Origin: Bacteroidales bacterium UBA3844
Lineage (GTDB): Bacteria; Bacteroidota; Bacteroidia; Bacteroidales; Paludibacteraceae
Direction: 5' to 3'
Assembly: GCA_002392915.1 (NCBI GenBank)
Contig: DGHQ01000054.1
Span: 23,703 to 87,702, forward strand
Length of the DNA: 64,000 nucleotides
The position numbers and the translations under genes were made by a program. Positions 16,608-26,128 of the stretch are shown here, piece after piece (the first letter of the stretch is position 1; the number at the start of each line of letters is the position of its first letter). The notes under the pieces were generated by a model, which was not told the origin of the DNA, ran no database searches, and saw only the letters and a list, made by a program, of their open reading frames with translations.

Positions 16608-19600
16608 ATGATAAGTATTAGTAGAAACATAATAAAGAATATTTGTTTAAGTTTGCTGACACTATTATCAATTTTGGATGCAGAGGCAGACGTCTGCAAA
16701 AACGAGACATCTACACAAGGAACAGAATTCTGGATTGCATTCCTACAGAATAATGACCAAGAGCTTATAATTCCTCATGGTTTGGACTTAATAATTTCAA
16801 CAGAAAAAGCCACAGATGTCATAATACAAAATGACATTTTGGAATTAGACGATGACATCATACCTATCCATGACGACAATCTACAACATTACCAACACCA
16901 CTGGAAATTTTCAATGGAAGAAAATTCCACAAAAGTCATAACAGTACCATGCCAATTGTTTAGTGTACTAGAATATGGAGAATGTGTATACAAGACACTA
17001 AACATTACCAGTACAGAGCCAATATCAGTATATATGGACAATCGCCAGAAGATGTCAGAAGACGCAACTTTGGCATTACCTACATCTGCATGTGGATCGT
17101 ATTATATAATTCAAAATGCAGCTGGAGGCATAGAATCAAATTATAATGTTTTCATGCCTTCAATTTTCTCTATTGTTGCAACTGAGAATAACACCACTGT
17201 TCAAATAACACCTACGATAAAGACCAACGACGGACACGCCGCCAACACTCCTTTTTCAGTAACTCTGCATAAAGGACAAGTTTATCAGGTAGAAAGTGCA
17301 CCGACAGACATAAACCGTGGATTTTCAGGCACTCAAGTACTTGCGACAGGAGGGAAAAAAATAGCAGTCTATGTCGGCAACAGAATGTGTAACGTACCGT
17401 ATTCCAACACAGCAGGAAATTCAAATATGCTGTTTGACGTGTCATTTCCTGTATCAACATGGGGTAAAAGATTCATCATACAGCCATTCAAAACTGGAGT
17501 AATTGACTTGATAAAGATCACCGCCAGCCAAAATGACACAAAAATTTATAGAAATGGCACACTCTTGACAACAATTAACGCATTTGAATCATATGAGTTT
17601 TTTGCCGAAGAATCAAAAGGGGCATTCAAAATAGAGACATCCCAACCAGTCTCTGTATATCAATATATGACAGGCAGCAACTACGTCTACCAAAGAGCAA
17701 ATGGAGGACCATCTTACCAATATATAATTCCTGTCGAACAAGCTATCAATAAAATATCATTATGCACCTCAAACAACAAAGATATTACAAACCACTTCAT
17801 CAATTTAGTTATCAGAACAAAAGATGCCTCAAGCATCAAACTAGATGGTCAGACAAACTTTGCTAAATTCACTCCAATAGACGACACTTACTCGACTGGA
17901 TATGTAATCATCAGCAAAGGACAACACATACTCGAATCCAAATCTGGATTTATAGCTAACGTATACGGTATGGGATCTGGTGTTTCTTATGCATATTGTG
18001 CTGGGTCAAACACTTATGATCTCAACACAAAAGCCAATATAGAAAAAGCAATATGTTCTGGTGACACACTCATTTTCGGTGGGAAAAAACTTACAGAGTC
18101 AGGGTTCTATATTGACACATTAAAAAATACAGAAGGATGCGACAGTTTGTCACTACTAACGCTAAAGGTTCTTCAATCTGACACTGTCCACTATTATGAC
18201 ACAATCCAAGTTGGTGAATCATATGATAAAAATGGATTTTTTATTCAGAATCCACAACCAAATATTTATAAAAAAACAATCGGAGAATGCCCACACTACT
18301 CTCATCTTGAATTGGTAGTAGAACACCAACCTTGCCCTGATGGAACATTAATATTCAAAGAGGATTTTGGAGGCAACTATAATGCAGATCCAACAGTAAG
18401 TTATCAAAAGATACCTCAATGTACCTACGAATTAAATGCGAAACCTGTAGATTTGTATTTGAAAGGTGTATATTCGATACGTAAGATATCTTATCCTGAC
18501 AAATCATGGATTAACATTTCCGACCACACATTCCCTGATAGAAAAGACAGAGGATATTTCATGCAGTGTGATGCAGCAAACGCATCCAACGAAACTCCCG
18601 GAACAATATATTCCGTGCAAATAGATGATTTATGCAGCGATGTTCCTCTATATTTTTCATTTTGGGGATTGAGTATGATTAAAGAAGGAGCCGACTCTAC
18701 ATATGCTGACGCAAATTTGAAACTTGTCATTGAAGATACTGATGGCAATGTATTGAGATCCAAAAACATTGTAATGCTTAATGGCAAAGAGAAATGGGGA
18801 CTCTACGGAATACCATATCAGATGCCAGATGGTAAAACTTCTGCAATATTCAAAATATTAAACAACAGCACCGTCAACTATGGAAACGACTTTGCCATTG
18901 ACGATATAGAAGTTCGTATATGCAAGCAATCTATTGACGTGACAAGCCAAGAAAACAACTCTTGTATCGGATCAAATCTGTCTCTTGAAGCTGATTTTCA
19001 TAACGACGGAACATACACTGAGCCTGTCGTATACGAATGGTATTACTCTCAAAATCCACAAATACAATCAGACGACTGGACTTTAGTCGGAAATGAGAAA
19101 AACTTAGAGATTCCAAATTTAACTGAAAGCAACAATGGATTTTATCGTGTGTTTGTTGGAATTTCTGGATCACATAATAACATCAACAATTGTTCTGCTG
19201 GATCAGACCCGATAGAAGTTAACGTAAAAAGATGTACACCGCCAGTATGCAACACGGACACTATAAAATTGGCAACATGTATGAAAATAGATACATTAAT
19301 AAACATTTTGGATAATGATACTATTTCAGACAGAGACAATGTTATCGTATCATTGATCAATGCTCCCGCATACACAAAAGTTGTTGGCAACATGTTAGCT
19401 TATAGTCTCGTCGACCCAGGAACCACAGCTGACACTATTTTATATTCTGTGACATTAGGTGATTTTTCTGACACTGCTTCAGTAATATTCAAAATAGAAC
19501 ATCCGTCTAAGACACTAAATATAAATGCTGAGATATGTGAGGGATCTGAGTATCATGAACAGGTTTTGTTTAACGACACAATCATATCTGAAACGAGCAT

Positions 19601-20366
19601 AATGGAAGAATCTGGTTGTCCAAGCATCATCAATCATATTGTTGACGTAATCAATATAGACGTAAACATCAACGACACATCAATCTGCATTGGAGAAATA
19701 GCCACATTAAAAATCCATGCTACTGAAAAATATAACTACACATGGTATTATACTCCTGATCATAACGCCATTGCCAGCAAAGAACAATCACTTGTTGTAA
19801 AGCCTAGCAAAACCACAACATACTATGTTGTAGCTAGTAATGAGAAATGTTCTAAACAACTTACTACAGTAGTGGAGGTAAACGACAAGCCATATATTGA
19901 AGGTGTTGCCATTATTGGTGAAAATGATCTTGAATTAATCACAAACGGAGGATCAGGTTCGTACGAATACAAAATTGGTGGGAACAGGATCTCCGATAAC
20001 ATTATCCACAACTATTTGGAAGGACAATTCTACAACATTCAAATTAGAGATGACGAAGGGTGTGTCGTCGACACTACTATAAAAGCCCCTACTCATGGAT
20101 TGAAGATTCCAACATTGATATCGCCTAATGGAGACGGTATAAACGATGTTTTTGAAATAAAAGACATTGACAAATATCCGCAAGCAACGATATCAATCTA
20201 TGATGGCAAAGGAAGAAAACTTGTAGAGTATAAAGTAAATGAAAGCAGGGGGTGGAATGGCAACTACAATGGCATACGAATGCCTTCTGACGACTACTGG
20301 TATGAGATAAACATAAAAGAAACAGATGAAATAATAGTAGGTCACTTCACCCTTATTAGAGATTAG
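16608..20366 (+). CDS. Large surface protein with IgGFc-binding-like N-terminus and type IX sorting domain
   Basis: 1252 residues. A signal peptide (about 1-27) leads into an IgGFc-binding-protein-like region: STQGTEFWIAFLQN near 35, ISVYMDNRQKMSEDATLALP, and further repeats to about 480. Next is a module of the type GKKLTESGFYIDTL ... GCDSLSLLTLKV (about 485-520), found in many Bacteroidota surface proteins. An Ig-like region (about 780-880) and cadherin-like stretch follow. The last 90 residues (TLISPNGDGINDVFEI ... WNGNYNGIRMPSDDYWYEI ... GHFTLIRD) are the CHU_C gliding-motility-associated sorting domain, implying export by the type IX system. Likely cell-surface adhesin or matrix protein. 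A TAGATTTG box at 16504-16511 may be its promoter. Confidence 0.9.
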   Translation: MISISRNIIKNICLSLLTLLSILDAEADVCKNETSTQGTEFWIAFLQNNDQELIIPHGLDLIISTEKATDVIIQNDILELDDDIIPIHDDNLQHYQHHWKFSMEENSTKVITVPCQLFSVLEYGECVYKTLNITSTEPISVYMDNRQKMSEDATLALPTSACGSYYIIQNAAGGIESNYNVFMPSIFSIVATENNTTVQITPTIKTNDGHAANTPFSVTLHKGQVYQVESAPTDINRGFSGTQVLATGGKKIAVYVGNRMCNVPYSNTAGNSNMLFDVSFPVSTWGKRFIIQPFKTGVIDLIKITASQNDTKIYRNGTLLTTINAFESYEFFAEESKGAFKIETSQPVSVYQYMTGSNYVYQRANGGPSYQYIIPVEQAINKISLCTSNNKDITNHFINLVIRTKDASSIKLDGQTNFAKFTPIDDTYSTGYVIISKGQHILESKSGFIANVYGMGSGVSYAYCAGSNTYDLNTKANIEKAICSGDTLIFGGKKLTESGFYIDTLKNTEGCDSLSLLTLKVLQSDTVHYYDTIQVGESYDKNGFFIQNPQPNIYKKTIGECPHYSHLELVVEHQPCPDGTLIFKEDFGGNYNADPTVSYQKIPQCTYELNAKPVDLYLKGVYSIRKISYPDKSWINISDHTFPDRKDRGYFMQCDAANASNETPGTIYSVQIDDLCSDVPLYFSFWGLSMIKEGADSTYADANLKLVIEDTDGNVLRSKNIVMLNGKEKWGLYGIPYQMPDGKTSAIFKILNNSTVNYGNDFAIDDIEVRICKQSIDVTSQENNSCIGSNLSLEADFHNDGTYTEPVVYEWYYSQNPQIQSDDWTLVGNEKNLEIPNLTESNNGFYRVFVGISGSHNNINNCSAGSDPIEVNVKRCTPPVCNTDTIKLATCMKIDTLINILDNDTISDRDNVIVSLINAPAYTKVVGNMLAYSLVDPGTTADTILYSVTLGDFSDTASVIFKIEHPSKTLNINAEICEGSEYHEQVLFNDTIISETSIMEESGCPSIINHIVDVINIDVNINDTSICIGEIATLKIHATEKYNYTWYYTPDHNAIASKEQSLVVKPSKTTTYYVVASNEKCSKQLTTVVEVNDKPYIEGVAIIGENDLELITNGGSGSYEYKIGGNRISDNIIHNYLEGQFYNIQIRDDEGCVVDTTIKAPTHGLKIPTLISPNGDGINDVFEIKDIDKYPQATISIYDGKGRKLVEYKVNESRGWNGNYNGIRMPSDDYWYEINIKETDEIIVGHFTLIRD

Positions 20367-20387
20367 TCTAATTGTTTCTAGAAATAT

Positions 20388-20417
20388 AGGAGCGAGAATC
20401 TTTATATTCTCGCTCCT
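20388..20417. terminator. Bidirectional terminator
   Basis: AGGAGCGAGAAT and ATTCTCGCTCCT form a perfect 12-bp stem with a 6-nt loop, followed on the plus strand by GTTGTTTTGG. It separates the convergent cargo-protein and SNF2 genes. Confidence 0.9.
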
Positions 20418-20438
20418 GTTGTTTTGGAAATTTCCAGT

Positions 20439-23400
20439 TCAAATTCTTCCTTCCAAAATATCCTTCACATCTTCTTTTGTCATCAATGTAGATTTATCCG
20501 TACCTCTTAACACCACATCTGAAACTGTCTGTTTGCGACGCTGCAATTCCAACATTTTCTCCTCTATTGTGCCTTTGGCTATGAAATGGAAAACAGTGAC
20601 TTTCTGATCCTGACCTATTCGATAGGCTCTATCTGTGGCTTGCTGCTCTATCGCCGGATTCCACCACGGATCAAGATGTATCACGTAATTGGCTGCTGTA
20701 AGGTTGAGACCAACTCCTCCGGCTTTCAAACTGACTAGAAAGACAGGCGTCTTCCCTGCCTGAAATTTGTCGATCAACTTTGCTCTCTCTTTCATCGGTG
20801 TGGATCCGTCTAAATAAAGACACTCGATTCCTTCCTCTTGCAAAAGAATCTTTATTCTTTCCAAAAAACCTGTGAATTGGCTGAAAACCAACACTCTGTT
20901 TTCTTCTAAATCAATTTCCTGCAACAAATCCAGAAATGCTATTTCTTTGCTGCTTCTATCTTTCCACCCCTGGACAAGCAAAGCTGGCGAGCATGTCAAC
21001 TCCCTCAGTTTCGTAAGCATTGCAAACACTGCTATCTTATGTGGCCCGACAGCACTTAGATCACGGTCCAATGAATATTTGTCATCCTCCTGAAATGCTT
21101 TTCTCACGGCAAGACGTGTGGAATCATACACAGCATACTCCTCTTTCGTCAGCATCACATCAAGCACTACTTCCTCTATTCCAGGCAACTCGTCAAGCAC
21201 CTCTTTTTTCGTGCGTCGCAAAATGAATGGACGGACAATGGAATTGATCTCTCCCGCAACGTCGTCTGCCCAATCTTCATCTCGCTCTCGATTATATTTC
21301 ACTTTTTCAGAAAATGATTTCTGACTTCCAAGCAGACCCGGATTAGAAAAATGGAACAGGCTCCAAATCTCAGAAAAATGGTTTTGAATTGGTGTTCCAG
21401 TTAAGACGATACGATTTTTGCCACTAAGCCTAATCACTGATTTGAAAGCTTTTGTATTGTAGTTCTTGATTGCGTGGGCTTCGTCGAGCACGATTATCCC
21501 CCACTCTTTCTTTTCAAGATTGGCAATCTGTGTGAGCATCATTCCGTAACTTGCGACCAACACGTCTCCAAATGAAATCTCTTCTATCGTCTTCGTCTTA
21601 TGTGCACACTGATTCAAAATCTTTGTGTTGAGCGACGGTGCAAATCTTACCAACTCACTCTGCCAATTGAGCACAACAGAAGTGGGTGCGACAACCAAAA
21701 TCGGTCCGTCGTCTCTCTTCTGAAGCATAACAGCAATAGTCTGAATTGTTTTTCCAAGTCCCATATCGTCGGCAAGACACACACCTCCACTCCACGATAA
21801 TGTACGCATCATCCATTTATAACCATCTATCTGATAGTTTTTCAACTCTCCATTCAAAGTGGACGGGATTACAAATTCTGCAGTCTGAGATTTTGTAATT
21901 CTATCACGTATTGCTAACAAATCTCCATTTGAGCTGGCAAAAGCATCATCAAACTCATTATCTAAAGATGCCAAAGCTAGTTCAGGTATGGCAATTCGGT
22001 TTTCTAAATCATCATTATAAAGACGCAACCGGCTGATAAGTTGACGTAACGACTGACTCACTTCAACGTAGTTATCACCGTCGATACGGATATATTTGCC
22101 AATTCCATTATGAAGCCTACGCATCAATTCCTGCAGTCCGATTTTAGTGTCTGAAGAAACTAAAGCTCCATTCATGTCTACCCAACCACGGACGCTTTGA
22201 AATGTTTCCAACTGAAGATTCTTAGGAGTGAGCTTTTCTTTAACATTGAAACGGCATCCCTCCATAAGTTCCACCACAGCCTTGTCGTCATTCTCTTTCG
22301 CCCACGTGATGATGTCCAGCACATTCTCAAGGTTGAGCAGGTCGGAAGCAACGTCGCTGACATCTTCGTCATCATATATGATTGCGTTTTGTTGGCAAAA
22401 ACGTTCGAAAGCAAACAAATGTCTCTTCTCCATTTCAAAATTTCTCTTGATAAGACGAAGGGTTCCTCCATCATCAAGAATACTAAGAGATTGCCCCTCC
22501 GCAGGAATGGTGGTATATGGAGAACCAGCAAACGGAATGACAACCATATCCACCCTCCACGTCGCACCAACATTCGTGTTGGGGAACAATCGTATCACAA
22601 TGCGTGAATCAGCATCTTCAAACGCATCATCAGCATGAATAAGCGTGGAATATATCTTTGTCATTCCATCCAAACGTTGTAGAGACTGACGAAGACGAGT
22701 CTCTGCCTCAGAAGGGATAGTCTCCATCTGAAGCATCAACTTATATATGTCTCTTTCGTGGTCACGCAAATGGATCACACCATAATGGGTATCGTCTATA
22801 ATACGTACAAATGAACTGGTCTGATCATCAATATCCGACAATTTCAAATTGGAATAAACATGAAACAAATTGTCTTCTTCTCTGTCGACTATCAAATACG
22901 GATGCTCCATCCCGACCACAACTTGACGCAACTGCTTTCCCCATTTTGGCATCAAGTAGATGTGGTCACATCCTACAAAAGAAAGCAATCCGTCTCCATT
23001 TTTGAATGAGACTTGTCCTGCAGGCAACGTTTTAAGGATACGGATATCTTCATCAGTAGCACATTCCGGTATATCTCTGCTCTTGCCCTTCCAAAGACGT
23101 CTGATACTTCCGTTCCACTCACCTTTATCATTTCTCTTCTGAATGAACGGAGCGACTCGCATCTCATTCGGTTCAAGCACATAAATAAGTCTCTCTTCCT
23201 GATCTTCTATCTTTGGAATTTTCACACTCTCAATAGAATCAAGCATATACATCCATGGCTTAATTTTATTCAGACGTGCCACAATCGAAGAATCCGGATT
23301 CTTCTCATTCTCTACAAAATTCCAATTGGATGGTCGGGAATCATTTTCTGTGTATCTTGAAATATCGACATTAAATTGTAGACACAAATATGTAGCCAAA

Positions 23401-24452
23401 CGGACATCGTTTAACTTATATAAGTCAGCCACAAAACGTTTGGCATTAACGACAAATTCATCACCGTCGACTTTACTCTTAATCAACGGAATGATTGATA
23501 TTTTATAAAGTCCATTCTCTGCAATTGAACGTTTGTTTAGAAGAGCATGAAGTTTACTTTCATTTTTAAGTGGGCTATCGAGAATCAAAGCAATGACATA
23601 CAGATAGTTGAAGAGATATTGGTCAAACACTCCACGCTCCTTCAAAAATCCGCCAAACGTCGCTAATGATTTTTGAAAAGCCACCGCAGATTCCCCATAA
23701 CATTCACGTTGTAGAAGTTTGACAGCATCATAAAGACAGCCACATCCATTGACTCCATAATACTTGAAATCGTCCACTCCCGTCGCCAAATAGCGATAAA
23801 GGAAAAAACGATCACGAATTTCTAACTCTGGGTCATCACCGACATTCTCAAGGTCATAGCGAAATTCAATAATAGGTCTGACATTTTCCCAATTAAACTG
23901 TTCACGGTCATAGACTCCATCAAGCAAAATTTTACAAAAATCGTTCCAGATTTTTGATGGCAAAGAAATAAAGACAGGTCGCCATTCCGCATCGTCTACT
24001 ACAGAAAGAAGCATCTCTCTTTGGCGGATTCCCAAAGAATAGAGTTCGACGGAATCAGTGTCCACAAACTTCATTTTCTCCAACCACCAGTTCCTGAAAA
24101 TCAACGATGTATTCCTGCCATCGTCTGGCATTTCACACACCGATTCTATTATTCCAAGCCAATCCTCCTTATGATTTTTATAAATATCTGCAACGACGGG
24201 AAGTTCACAATGTGGAGCCACGACATATTTCGCAAACACTCCGGAACGAGTGAGCATGTCAAGCAATCGTTTGTCATATAGAGATTTTGCGACACTCTGC
24301 ACATCCACATCAGAGGCTTCACTGTCGCAAAGATAACGTACAGCAAGACCTGTCATCGCAGAAGAACAGTCGATTATGTTTCCGCAATAGGCATAGACAG
24401 CCAGCACAACTTTTTCTGGAACGGATAGTGAATCTATATGAGAATACTGCAT
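20439..24452 (-). CDS. SNF2-family DNA-dependent ATPase (helicase-like)
   Basis: 1337 residues. The last 450 hold both RecA-like lobes with all SNF2 motifs: DMGLGKTIQT (motif I, near 896-905), VLDEAH (motif II, 990-993), LTGTPIQNH (III), RVLVFSQFTGF (IV), LKAGGVGLNLT (V) and ATDRAYRIGQ (VI). The first 850 residues contain no domain I can name, though bacterial SNF2 proteins often carry a long N-terminal region for substrate binding; I see no CxC zinc-binding SWIM motif. It probably moves on double-stranded DNA or removes bound proteins such as RNA polymerase. No nuclease or methylase genes are near, so a defence role is not supported. A family B repeat starts about 30 nt upstream of its ATG. 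Confidence 0.93.
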   Translation of the reverse strand: MQYSHIDSLSVPEKVVLAVYAYCGNIIDCSSAMTGLAVRYLCDSEASDVDVQSVAKSLYDKRLLDMLTRSGVFAKYVVAPHCELPVVADIYKNHKEDWLGIIESVCEMPDDGRNTSLIFRNWWLEKMKFVDTDSVELYSLGIRQREMLLSVVDDAEWRPVFISLPSKIWNDFCKILLDGVYDREQFNWENVRPIIEFRYDLENVGDDPELEIRDRFFLYRYLATGVDDFKYYGVNGCGCLYDAVKLLQRECYGESAVAFQKSLATFGGFLKERGVFDQYLFNYLYVIALILDSPLKNESKLHALLNKRSIAENGLYKISIIPLIKSKVDGDEFVVNAKRFVADLYKLNDVRLATYLCLQFNVDISRYTENDSRPSNWNFVENEKNPDSSIVARLNKIKPWMYMLDSIESVKIPKIEDQEERLIYVLEPNEMRVAPFIQKRNDKGEWNGSIRRLWKGKSRDIPECATDEDIRILKTLPAGQVSFKNGDGLLSFVGCDHIYLMPKWGKQLRQVVVGMEHPYLIVDREEDNLFHVYSNLKLSDIDDQTSSFVRIIDDTHYGVIHLRDHERDIYKLMLQMETIPSEAETRLRQSLQRLDGMTKIYSTLIHADDAFEDADSRIVIRLFPNTNVGATWRVDMVVIPFAGSPYTTIPAEGQSLSILDDGGTLRLIKRNFEMEKRHLFAFERFCQQNAIIYDDEDVSDVASDLLNLENVLDIITWAKENDDKAVVELMEGCRFNVKEKLTPKNLQLETFQSVRGWVDMNGALVSSDTKIGLQELMRRLHNGIGKYIRIDGDNYVEVSQSLRQLISRLRLYNDDLENRIAIPELALASLDNEFDDAFASSNGDLLAIRDRITKSQTAEFVIPSTLNGELKNYQIDGYKWMMRTLSWSGGVCLADDMGLGKTIQTIAVMLQKRDDGPILVVAPTSVVLNWQSELVRFAPSLNTKILNQCAHKTKTIEEISFGDVLVASYGMMLTQIANLEKKEWGIIVLDEAHAIKNYNTKAFKSVIRLSGKNRIVLTGTPIQNHFSEIWSLFHFSNPGLLGSQKSFSEKVKYNRERDEDWADDVAGEINSIVRPFILRRTKKEVLDELPGIEEVVLDVMLTKEEYAVYDSTRLAVRKAFQEDDKYSLDRDLSAVGPHKIAVFAMLTKLRELTCSPALLVQGWKDRSSKEIAFLDLLQEIDLEENRVLVFSQFTGFLERIKILLQEEGIECLYLDGSTPMKERAKLIDKFQAGKTPVFLVSLKAGGVGLNLTAANYVIHLDPWWNPAIEQQATDRAYRIGQDQKVTVFHFIAKGTIEEKMLELQRRKQTVSDVVLRGTDKSTLMTKEDVKDILEGRI

Positions 24453-24480
24453 TTTGACGTAGAAGCTATTTTATTTAATC

Positions 24481-24604
24481 ACTGACGACACACGCTGAAT
24501 TTCCTCACCCCAAGGGTCGTAGACCCTTTATCGCTTGCGACGGTAGCCGATTCCAAAATGGTTGAGGTCGCAGACCGATATCATTATGGTGTCGGTTTAT
24601 TCGA
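24481..24604 (+). repeat. Family B hairpin-array repeat, copy 1 (3' part)
   Basis: Contains AAGGGTC, loop GTA, GACCCTT (24512-24528), then TCGCTTGCGA (24531-24540) and the outer-stem arm ACGGTAGCCGA (24540-24550). After these comes a degenerate form of the large terminal hairpin (24547-24597) with an inner GGTC, GCA, GACC stem (24566-24576). The left outer arm and first hairpins of the full copy at 36436 are missing. It sits just upstream of the SNF2 gene and beside a tandem-repeat tract. Confidence 0.8.
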
Positions 24605-24627
24605 TTCCAAAATTCGATTTACGATTT

Positions 24628-24737
24628 CCGAATGTCAATTCATCCATTTCCGAATGTCAATTCATCCATTTCCGAATGTCAATTCATCCATTTCCGAATG
24701 TCAATTCATCCATTTCCGAATTTCGATTCATCCGATT
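24628..24737. repeat. 22-bp tandem repeat tract
   Basis: Four perfect 22-bp units (24628-24715) beginning CCGAATGTCAATT, plus a fifth diverged one that abuts the stop codon of the AcpH-like gene at 24738. No spacers separate the units, so it is not a CRISPR array. A plus-strand frame across it reads a repetitive peptide and is not a gene. Confidence 0.95.
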
Positions 24738-25325
24738 TTAGAAATTCATTTTAAAATCATCAATATGTCGTCTGATTTCAAAAAAGAATTGTAAAAATTC
24801 ATTTTCAAGGTCATAATAATCGCGTATCATCACACGGACCACATCATCAGAACAATTAGGCAACGAGGTTCCATTAGACATCAAATCCAAAGTGTCGCGG
24901 ATACCATCTATTGTCGCATACGCTGTGAGTCGCTGTCTGGAAATAAAATTTACAGAAAAACGCTGCATTTCTCCCGGCAAACGAAACCAATTTTTCAATA
25001 TTCGTCCATACGCTCTCCACGCATATTTTTTCAGTGGTAAAGAATGGTAGCCACCCCAGTTTTTCGCCAGAAAATGGTCGTAAACAACATCACAAACGAC
25101 ACCTGCATATCTTCCAGCTACAGGCACAAACCTATCCTTACTCTGCCGGTAAACAGGATGACTATCCGTAAATGAATCTATCTCTCGATGTAAAAGTATT
25201 CCACACTGTATCGAGAACGGATAATCAGAGAGTCGTCGTCCCTTCACACTGTCGCCGATATAGTTTCCTATCATGAGACCTTCATCGTCGTCACCAGAAA
25301 GATATATGTGCGCAAGAAAATTCAT
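24738..25325 (-). CDS. Acyl-carrier-protein phosphodiesterase family protein (AcpH-like)
   Basis: 195 residues matching the AcpH/DUF479 family over its length: start MNFLAHIYLS, then GNYIGDSVKGR, LLHREIDSFTDSHP, GRYAGVVCDVVYDHFLAKNW. Conserved H6, D25, H47, D51, D80 and H84-type residues lie in these blocks, the HD-like metal site of the family. AcpH removes 4'-phosphopantetheine from acyl carrier protein; many relatives are unproven. The ATG overlaps the stop of the solute-binding protein gene by 4 nt, so the genes are coupled. Confidence 0.88.
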   Translation of the reverse strand: MNFLAHIYLSGDDDEGLMIGNYIGDSVKGRRLSDYPFSIQCGILLHREIDSFTDSHPVYRQSKDRFVPVAGRYAGVVCDVVYDHFLAKNWGGYHSLPLKKYAWRAYGRILKNWFRLPGEMQRFSVNFISRQRLTAYATIDGIRDTLDLMSNGTSLPNCSDDVVRVMIRDYYDLENEFLQFFFEIRRHIDDFKMNF

Positions 25326-26116
25326 TTTTCTATATTACAGTTCTTAATAAATGAATTGAGTGAATCACACAACTCTGTACTCGTCTTTCGTACTGCCCAC
25401 GAATGTAGTTGTGAAAAACCGATAGACAAATGAATATCAAGGTTTTTGTACTCTTTTTGAAGACGTGTGGCAGCATGAAGTCCTAACACAGTGTACTGAA
25501 ATTCACCCTTCGACACCATAATGGCAATCGCCTCATTGTCGTAATTGGGAATTGTGTTGATATATATGGTGTCTCCAATCTCTTTAGAAAGATTATTTAT
25601 TCGTATTATAGACGGGGATTCCTCAGCCAACGTCACAGTCTTCTCCGCAAGTTCCAGCTGATTATGCACAAAACTGTCGTTCACCACTTTGTCTATCACC
25701 TTCTTTCTCTGCACAAGCACCTGTTTGTCGTGAATCAGACTCTCTGTAAAAAGCAGAGTGTCGCGCAATGATGATGTCACAGGAATATAGCGGACAATCA
25801 CGTCGCACTCCCCATCCTGCAAATCCTCAATAGCGTTGTTGAGATTGCTTTCAAGCTTATACTCGACAGGCAGATTCTGCTGACGGCAAAACTCTCGGAT
25901 AAGTTCAAACTGCTCTCCAACGGTGTCGCCATCCGCTGTGATCTGCATTCCATCCGTCGACGAATCAATCACCACTCTCAACGCTCCATTCTCACGGATG
26001 TGTGCAATATCATCATTGTCGGGCACTTTTGACACACAACGGCTTATAATGAACGCTATTGCCGCAAGCACCACAAAAGCGAAAATGATAAAATTGAAAT
26101 ACTTACTTCCGTTCAT
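25322..26116 (-). CDS. Membrane-anchored extracellular solute-binding (family 3-like) protein
   Basis: 264 residues from the ATG at 26116 (MNGSKYFNFIIF); a TTG two codons upstream is possible. One N-terminal membrane helix or uncleaved signal (about 8-28, IIFAFVVLAAIAFIISRCV) precedes a type-II periplasmic binding fold: RENGALRVVIDSSTDGM, GEQFELIREFCRQQNLPVEY, IEDLQDGECDVIVRYIPVT and FTESLIHDKQVLVQRKK. Similar to amino-acid binding proteins and to the regulatory N-terminal half of MltF, but no transglycosylase domain follows. No transporter permease is nearby, so it may sense rather than transport. It lies between the porin (12 nt upstream) and the AcpH-like gene. Confidence 0.82.
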   Translation of the reverse strand: MNGSKYFNFIIFAFVVLAAIAFIISRCVSKVPDNDDIAHIRENGALRVVIDSSTDGMQITADGDTVGEQFELIREFCRQQNLPVEYKLESNLNNAIEDLQDGECDVIVRYIPVTSSLRDTLLFTESLIHDKQVLVQRKKVIDKVVNDSFVHNQLELAEKTVTLAEESPSIIRINNLSKEIGDTIYINTIPNYDNEAIAIMVSKGEFQYTVLGLHAATRLQKEYKNLDIHLSIGFSQLHSWAVRKTSTELCDSLNSFIKNCNIEK

Positions 26117-26128
26117 GAGCAAACATTT

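Noticed and set aside
20439..24452. SNF2 protein as part of an anti-phage defence island
   Set aside because: Adjacent genes are ordinary envelope and metabolic genes; no methylase, nuclease or other defence component is close.
24628..24737. CRISPR array
   Set aside because: Repeat units are directly adjacent with no spacers, and no cas gene is in the window.
24558..24794. Plus-strand frame with a repetitive peptide across the 22-bp repeats
   Set aside because: The peptide repeat merely reflects the tandem DNA repeat; the frame also runs into the end of the AcpH-like gene.
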